64,000 bases of DNA, from positions 4,606,001 through 4,670,000 of the forward strand of contig NC_016935.1 of NCBI RefSeq assembly GCF_000250655.1, read 5' to 3'. The notes under the pieces are model-generated. The model saw nothing but the letters and a program-made list of their open reading frames with translations. It searched no databases and was not told the DNA's origin. Position 1 is the first letter of the stretch; every line of letters begins with the position of its first letter. Positions 63,912 through 64,000 of the stretch are shown here, piece by piece. The DNA comes from Paenibacillus mucilaginosus 3016 (GTDB taxonomy: Bacteria; Bacillota; Bacilli; Paenibacillales; NBRC-103111). The position numbers and the translations under genes are program-made.

Positions 63912-63947
63912 TTAGGGATGTAGAAACTTGAGTGAATCGCTTACCAT
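63912..63947 (-). CDS. Short leader ORF before the xylanase gene
   Basis: An 11-codon frame, MVSDSLKFLHP, starts at ATG 63947 with a very strong AAAGGAGGGGG ten bases upstream. It ends in TAA at 63912-63914, which runs into the ribosome site of the xylanase (TAAGGAGG). The layout suits a leader peptide with coupled re-initiation. Nothing in the peptide is clearly regulatory. Confidence 0.45.
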   Translation of the reverse strand: MVSDSLKFLHP

Positions 63948-63978
63948 TGTCCGGACTCCCCCTCCTTTACAGGTTTTA

Positions 63979-63984
63979 ATTATA
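63979..63984 (-). promoter_or_regulatory. -10 box of the xylanase promoter
   Basis: TATAAT on the minus strand, 83 bases before the xylanase ATG. The matching -35 would fall a few bases beyond the window edge, so the promoter cannot be completed here. Confidence 0.5.
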
Positions 63985-64000
63985 ACGTGGATGCCACGAA

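Overview
The window reads as a high-GC Firmicute of the Paenibacillus type. The signs are strong AGGAGG ribosome sites, frequent TTG and GTG starts, many CUT1-type sugar ABC transporters, a YesM/YesN-like two-component pair and a secreted xylanase ending in three S-layer homology (SLH) domains. The species assignment is inference. I saw no rRNA, tRNA, CRISPR array, insertion sequence or phage gene.

Layout. 1-7.2 kb: an oxidative gene set. The tail of one flavin monooxygenase and an aldo/keto reductase lie on +. They converge on a minus-strand run of three more NtaA/SnaA/DszA-type monooxygenases and a solute-binding lipoprotein. 7.3-10.9 kb: a heterodimeric ABC exporter. 11-23.5 kb: one continuous minus-strand operon of about 12.5 kb behind a consensus promoter. 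It encodes an MsmX/UgpC-like ATPase, a very large solute-binding protein with carbohydrate-binding-like modules, two complete permease pairs, an NHL/Yip1 membrane protein and a DUF5696 lipoprotein. It looks like an elaborate uptake machine for a complex glycan and is the best candidate for an undescribed system here. 23.7-26.5 kb: glycolate-oxidase-type glcD/glcF. 26.8-48 kb: an accessory region of regulators (XRE, MmyB-like, LysR, MarR, AraC, Lrp), efflux pumps, reductases, a secreted sphingomyelinase-like protein, and a divergent alcohol dehydrogenase / 2-oxo acid decarboxylase pair. 48-57 kb: a second sugar ABC system (LplB/LplC-type permeases, two binding lipoproteins) whose sensor kinase and response regulator sit at opposite ends of the locus. 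56.9-59 kb: a MocR-type regulator divergent from a nitroreductase across an 18-bp palindrome. 59.1-63.9 kb: a deacetylase/CBM22/GH10/CBM9/SLH xylanase behind a short leader ORF.

Five genes (monooxygenase near 3.7 kb, binding protein near 20.7 kb, DUF418 protein near 29.4 kb, MFS pump near 39.7 kb, xylanase near 61.0 and 63.4 kb) are broken by single-base indels. Five of the six lesions sit in runs of the same base; the sixth (3.7 kb) is beside a five-G run and its exact base is not fixed. In every case a one-base correction restores a full-length protein of normal family architecture. Either the sequence carries homopolymer errors or these genes are recently inactivated. I list them as pseudogenes with the corrected product described.
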